From: Pseudomonadota bacterium
GTDB taxonomy: Bacteria; Pseudomonadota; Gammaproteobacteria; Berkiellales; Berkiellaceae
Length of the DNA: 64,000 nucleotides
Assembly (NCBI GenBank): GCA_018241965.1
Contig: JAFECS010000010.1
Coordinates: 16,916-80,915, forward strand
Reading direction: 5' to 3'
Shown here piece by piece: positions 61,064-64,000 of the stretch. Both the position numbers and the translations under genes were made by a program. How positions within the stretch are numbered: position 1 is the stretch's first letter; each line of letters opens with the position of its first letter. The notes below the pieces were generated by a model, which saw only the letters and a list, made by a program, of their open reading frames with translations, did no database searches and was not told where the DNA came from.

Positions 61064-61912
61064 ATGCTTCAGGGATTCGCTTCAATTGTCACTAAACAAA
61101 TTACTAAAGTTGCACTCTCATTTGAGTGGGGGCACGATCAAGTACGTGAAGGGCTAAAGGCGGCGATTAACGAACAATTTGCCGATATCAGTAAAAAATT
61201 AAAAACGGCTAAAACTGCATTTGCTAAAGATAAAGAGTTAAAACATTTAGGTGCCACTTGTGAAGCACTTCTTAAACAAGCTACTTCAATTAAAACATTC
61301 TTGCTTGAAAAACCCCAGTTTGAAGCGCTAACCGAGATTATGGTTTCTCAAGGTAAAGAATATGGTTCATTTAAAGACATTGCGGATAAGTTTTATGCAA
61401 GTGCTTCATTTGTACAGTTAAAAGCGCTTGCTTCAGAGTTACTTTCTGCTGAAATATATAATCAGTTGCTACCTTTGTTGGATACAGAGGGAAAATTTGA
61501 AAAGCTTGCACTCAAAGAGCAGCTTGCACTTGTTGAACTTTTAGAAAATGACAAATCGCTAGAGAAAGTAAAGGCGCTTGATTTAACAGACACTTTTGCC
61601 AAACTGAAAACGCAGGTTAAGCAATTATATAGTGATTTCAAACTGAGTGGCCAAGAGCAGGCGGCCATTAATAAGATGGTTTCTCATGTTGAAACCAAAC
61701 ATTTGCCGGTTTTACAAAAAATTAAAAAAGAAAGTGAAAAAGATTTGCCTAAGTTAAAGCAAAAATTACTGGCTTTAGTGTATGAAAAATATCCCCATTT
61801 AGCGGCAGCACAGACACAGCCTAAACCAGTTGTTAGCCACAAAGCAAAACCTAAAGCTAAACCACAGGTTGAAGATAAAAAAACGACAAAGAAAAAGAAG
61901 AAAAAGATATAG
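61064..61912 (+). CDS. Unknown helical protein with a poly-lysine tail
   Basis: 282 residues, predicted mostly helical, without signal peptide. After an amphipathic start (MLQGFASIVTKQITKVALSF) it has repeated Leu/Lys/Glu helices (EQFADISKKLKTAKTAFAKDKELKHLG, LKEQLALVELLENDKSLEK). The last 45 residues are a Lys/Pro-rich tail (KAKPKAKPQVEDKKTTKKKKKKI) that could bind nucleic acid or serve as a nuclear localisation signal if the protein reached a eukaryotic host. I do not recognise a family. It is convergent with the next gene across an inverted repeat. Confidence 0.75.
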   Translation: MLQGFASIVTKQITKVALSFEWGHDQVREGLKAAINEQFADISKKLKTAKTAFAKDKELKHLGATCEALLKQATSIKTFLLEKPQFEALTEIMVSQGKEYGSFKDIADKFYASASFVQLKALASELLSAEIYNQLLPLLDTEGKFEKLALKEQLALVELLENDKSLEKVKALDLTDTFAKLKTQVKQLYSDFKLSGQEQAAINKMVSHVETKHLPVLQKIKKESEKDLPKLKQKLLALVYEKYPHLAAAQTQPKPVVSHKAKPKAKPQVEDKKTTKKKKKKI

Positions 61913-61926
61913 AATTTCTTTTCTTC

Positions 61927-61955
61927 GTAGGGGCGCAGACAGGATGCGCCCCTAC
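61927..61955. repeat. Short inverted repeat of the GTAGGGGCGCA family
   Basis: Perfect arms GTAGGGGCGCA and TGCGCCCCTAC are separated by seven bases, lying between two convergent genes. It belongs to the same family as 21560-21626 and is likely to work as a bidirectional terminator-like hairpin. Confidence 0.88.
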
Positions 61956-61982
61956 AAAAGAGTAAAATATTAAACTCTGATG

Positions 61983-63347
61983 TTATTTCTTTGCTGAAGG
62001 TGCTTTTTCAACTTGAGGTTGATACTCTTTGGGAAGTTGGGCAACTATACTATCTTTTAATTTTTCAAGGCTGTAAACAATTTTTTTCATCTCAGGATTA
62101 TTAATGGTATCTGCTGTTTTACAAACAGAATTATATAAAATATCATTGTTTTCTAAACGACCGGAAATATAATCTTTACCTTTGTTTTCAGCAATATCTT
62201 TAGTAAGATCTTCTACATTTTGACGCAATGCATTTAATTGTTTAAACAAAAGATATATGTTCATTAATTCATGCGACTGGTTTTTTTCTAAGAAAGTATC
62301 AACCGTATCAATGAGTAGTTGATCTCTTTTTGCTGAGGTAGCCAGTGGATAATAAATAGCAAAAAGATCGCCAAGTTTTAACTCTTGATTATACATTTGA
62401 GATCGTGGGCCGTCATACCCATCAGGTGGCGTTTGCATACTAAAAGGATCTTTTACAAATTTTTCCCTCTTGGCAACCTCAGGGACCATACCACCGAACA
62501 CAGTTGACCCTTTATCGTAATTATCGTTTAAATATTGTACGAGTTCATCAAAAGCCTTATCTCCCATATTTCTTGCCTGAAATTGATAGGGTCTTGAAGC
62601 TTCCTCTATCACAGGATTAAGATCTTTATTTAACGATTTCGCATGTTGTAAAGATTTTTGAATGTGATCTGTAATTTGTGCGGTGTTTAATACAGGATCA
62701 ATATTTTCTGTTGCTTTTTTTATGTTTCTTAATTCAATACTAAGCTGTTTTGCAGCCTCTAATTTGCTGATATGTTTTTTGCCAATAAAGGATAACGCTG
62801 TTTTACGAGCGCCTTTATATGCTCTCTTTGCAATGTTTTTGTTAGATTTTTCTAGCTTCTTTATGTATTCATCTACACTTGCGATTGTTTTATTTAATTG
62901 CTTCACCCTTGCTACCCGATGCGGGTTAACTATTTCTTTTCTTGCGTCTTCACTCATGACGACAGGCAGTTGAGCTTTAGCTTCAACTGTTGGAGCTGAT
63001 GTTTTTCTCGATGTTACCACTGGATTTGTTCTTGACGAAGGTGCTGAACTTACAGAAGCTACAACCTCTGGCTCCCGACTTACTTTTTCACGTTTGGCTT
63101 CAATTAATTTTTTTACTGATTCACGTTTTTCTGGGGTAACTGGGCGAAGATTAGAAGTATAGTTAAAAAATTCATTATATATAGCAGATAGTTGTTTTGC
63201 TATTTCTTGAATTTCAGCATCTTGAGATTTTTTATAGAATTCAAGTTCCCGCAGCATAGATTTTCTTCTGTTTTCATTATTTATATAATCATCAATAAAG
63301 TTTTCAAGATATTTTAAGTGCAACAATTGCGTTTCTTTGCCAGCCAT
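61983..63347 (-). CDS. Candidate Dot/Icm effector, 454-residue helical protein
   Basis: A soluble protein without signal peptide. Its N-terminal helical part (about 1-75) is followed by a Ser/Pro/Val-rich linker (about 90-135, VSSAPSSRTNPVVTSRKTSAPT). A basic coiled coil comes next (about 145-240, RVARVKQLNKTIASVDEYIKKLEKSNKNIAKRAYKG), then a C-terminal domain (about 260-430) with FDELVQYLNDNYDKGSTVFGG, YDGPRSQMYNQELKLGDLFAIYYPLATSAKRDQLL and FLEKNQSHELMNIYLLFKQLN. I do not recognise the family. The effector idea rests on this architecture, the Lys/Glu-rich C-terminus and an upstream motif shared with icmW. AAGGAG seven bases before the ATG is a strong ribosome site. Confidence 0.75.
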   Translation of the reverse strand: MAGKETQLLHLKYLENFIDDYINNENRRKSMLRELEFYKKSQDAEIQEIAKQLSAIYNEFFNYTSNLRPVTPEKRESVKKLIEAKREKVSREPEVVASVSSAPSSRTNPVVTSRKTSAPTVEAKAQLPVVMSEDARKEIVNPHRVARVKQLNKTIASVDEYIKKLEKSNKNIAKRAYKGARKTALSFIGKKHISKLEAAKQLSIELRNIKKATENIDPVLNTAQITDHIQKSLQHAKSLNKDLNPVIEEASRPYQFQARNMGDKAFDELVQYLNDNYDKGSTVFGGMVPEVAKREKFVKDPFSMQTPPDGYDGPRSQMYNQELKLGDLFAIYYPLATSAKRDQLLIDTVDTFLEKNQSHELMNIYLLFKQLNALRQNVEDLTKDIAENKGKDYISGRLENNDILYNSVCKTADTINNPEMKKIVYSLEKLKDSIVAQLPKEYQPQVEKAPSAKK

Positions 63348-63387
63348 CTGAAAGCTCCTTATGTTTTATATATAAGACATGAACCGC

Positions 63388-63425
63388 TATATAAAAGTTT
63401 CACAATGCCGACCTATTAGCAAACA
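63388..63425 (-). promoter_or_regulatory. Candidate regulated promoter of the 454-residue gene with the shared dot/icm-type motif
   Basis: On the minus strand TGTTTGCTAATAGGTCGG (63425-63408) is followed after 14 bases by TATATA (63393-63388). The motif thus covers the -35 position, and the transcript would have a leader of about 33 bases. The motif differs from the 28949 copy (TGTTTGCTGATAGGTCAG) at only two of 18 bases. Confidence 0.55.
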
Positions 63426-63474
63426 TTCTGACTAAAGGGTTTATTTCTCTGATTCCCTGGGTTATCTTTTAAAT

Positions 63475-64000
63475 ATGAAACTTCCTTCCTTAGCTATCGC
63501 CTGGTCTACTGGCATTGCCATTTTTTCGATGTTCTTTGGGTCGGGCAATGTGGTGTTCCCATTACTTTTAGGCACACTTACCGGTGACCATATCACCTGG
63601 GCTTTGATTGGTTTAACAATTACAGCGGTTGGGGCGCCTTTGCTTGGGTTATTAGGCAGCGTGCTGTTTGAAGGGGATTGTAAGCAGTTTTTTTACCGCA
63701 TTGGGGCCGTTCCAGGATATCTTGTGGTCATTTTTCTTTTGGCTTTGCTTGGGCCCGTTGGGGTAATGCCACGGTGTTTTATTGTTTCTTATGGCGCAGT
63801 GCAACCCTATTTTCCTGGCTTAAGTTTACCTGTTTTTAGCGCGATTGCCGGGCTGATTACCTTATTAATGCTTGCCAAAAGAAACTTTATTTTACCCATT
63901 TTGGGTTTCTTTCTTAGCCCCTTACTAATACTGACCTTACTGATAATTATCGTGGTGAGTTTTATACAGCCTGGAAAAATCTTCGTAAGCCAGCATACGC
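63475..64000 (+). CDS. brnQ: BrnQ-type branched-chain amino acid transporter (N-terminal part)
   Basis: The first 175 codons are in the window; the gene runs off the right edge. From ATG 63475: MKLPSLAIAWSTGIAIFSMFFGSGNVVFPLLLG, then several membrane helices with VIFLLALLGPVGVMPRCFIVSYGAV. The FFGSGNxxFP segment and the PR-C--V-YG segment are typical of the LIVCS/BrnQ sodium-coupled Leu/Ile/Val symporter family. Branched-chain amino acid uptake is a common need for intracellular Legionellales. It is divergent from the 454-residue gene. Confidence 0.88.
   Translation, partial: MKLPSLAIAWSTGIAIFSMFFGSGNVVFPLLLGTLTGDHITWALIGLTITAVGAPLLGLLGSVLFEGDCKQFFYRIGAVPGYLVVIFLLALLGPVGVMPRCFIVSYGAVQPYFPGLSLPVFSAIAGLITLLMLAKRNFILPILGFFLSPLLILTLLIIIVVSFIQPGKIFVSQHT

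Noticed and set aside
1..64000. CRISPR arrays, tRNA or rRNA genes
   Set aside because: No array of regularly spaced direct repeats and no tRNA cloverleaf or rRNA-like sequence was recognised; the only tandem repeats are the intergenic triplet and coding repeats.

Overview
The window comes from a low-GC gammaproteobacterium that is almost certainly a member of Legionellales (Legionella/Coxiella/Berkiella-like, intracellular). The evidence is a large chromosomal Dot/Icm (type IVB) secretion island joined directly to a standard gammaproteobacterial housekeeping block (glnD-map // rpsB-tsf-pyrH-frr-uppS-cdsA-dxr-rseP ... bamA-skp-lpxD-fabZ-lpxA-lpxB-rnhB-dnaE). All family assignments were made by reading the protein sequences; no database search was run.

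Region 1 (1-8561, minus strand) is one long probable operon read right to left: dotD, dotC, dotB, icmT, three tandem dotI/icmL paralogues, dotH/icmK, dotG/icmE and the start of dotF/icmG. It supplies the outer-membrane core (DotC, DotD, DotH), the DotG/DotF inner-to-outer membrane scaffold, the DotB ATPase and the DotI membrane complex. Region 2 (8904-21533, plus strand) reads away from a shared divergent promoter region: icmS, dotM, dotL (coupling complex), a small coiled-coil protein, a giant 2360-residue coiled-coil protein with a candidate Cys/His hydrolase domain near its N-terminus (likely effector or structural partner), and a 299-residue protein of unknown function.

Region 3 (21638-28785, minus strand) is a second operon: icmV, two tandem dotA paralogues, then an ATP-grasp ligase with a C-terminal membrane segment overlapping a glutamate-decarboxylase-like PLP enzyme. 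Region 4 (29174-35902, plus strand) holds icmW, a small glycine-rich exported protein, icmX, a divergent BCCT-type transporter and a large effector candidate. Between this and the housekeeping genes lie a zinc-ribbon protein resembling the N-terminus of IS1595-type transposases, a small protein and a serine-recombinase-like protein that seems to lack its nucleophile (35903-38218, minus).

Region 5 (38381-60306) is core metabolism: GlnD and Map on the minus strand, then translation elongation, UMP kinase, ribosome recycling, isoprenoid/phospholipid synthesis, site-2 protease, BAM complex, lipid A synthesis, RNase HII and DNA polymerase III alpha. It is interrupted between rseP and bamA by intergenic repeats, an RRM protein gene with its own terminator, and a small lipoprotein-like ORF with an in-frame amber codon. 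Region 6 (60315-64000) has two unknown proteins, a minus-strand effector candidate and the start of a BrnQ-type transporter.

The most interesting signals are the expanded DotI (x3) and DotA (x2) sets, a DotG with a GPDGKP repeat domain, the ATP-grasp plus decarboxylase pair at the end of the dotA operon, the giant repeat protein behind dotL, and a shared motif (about TTTGCTRATAGGTCRG) found upstream of dotD, icmW and the distant 454-residue candidate effector.
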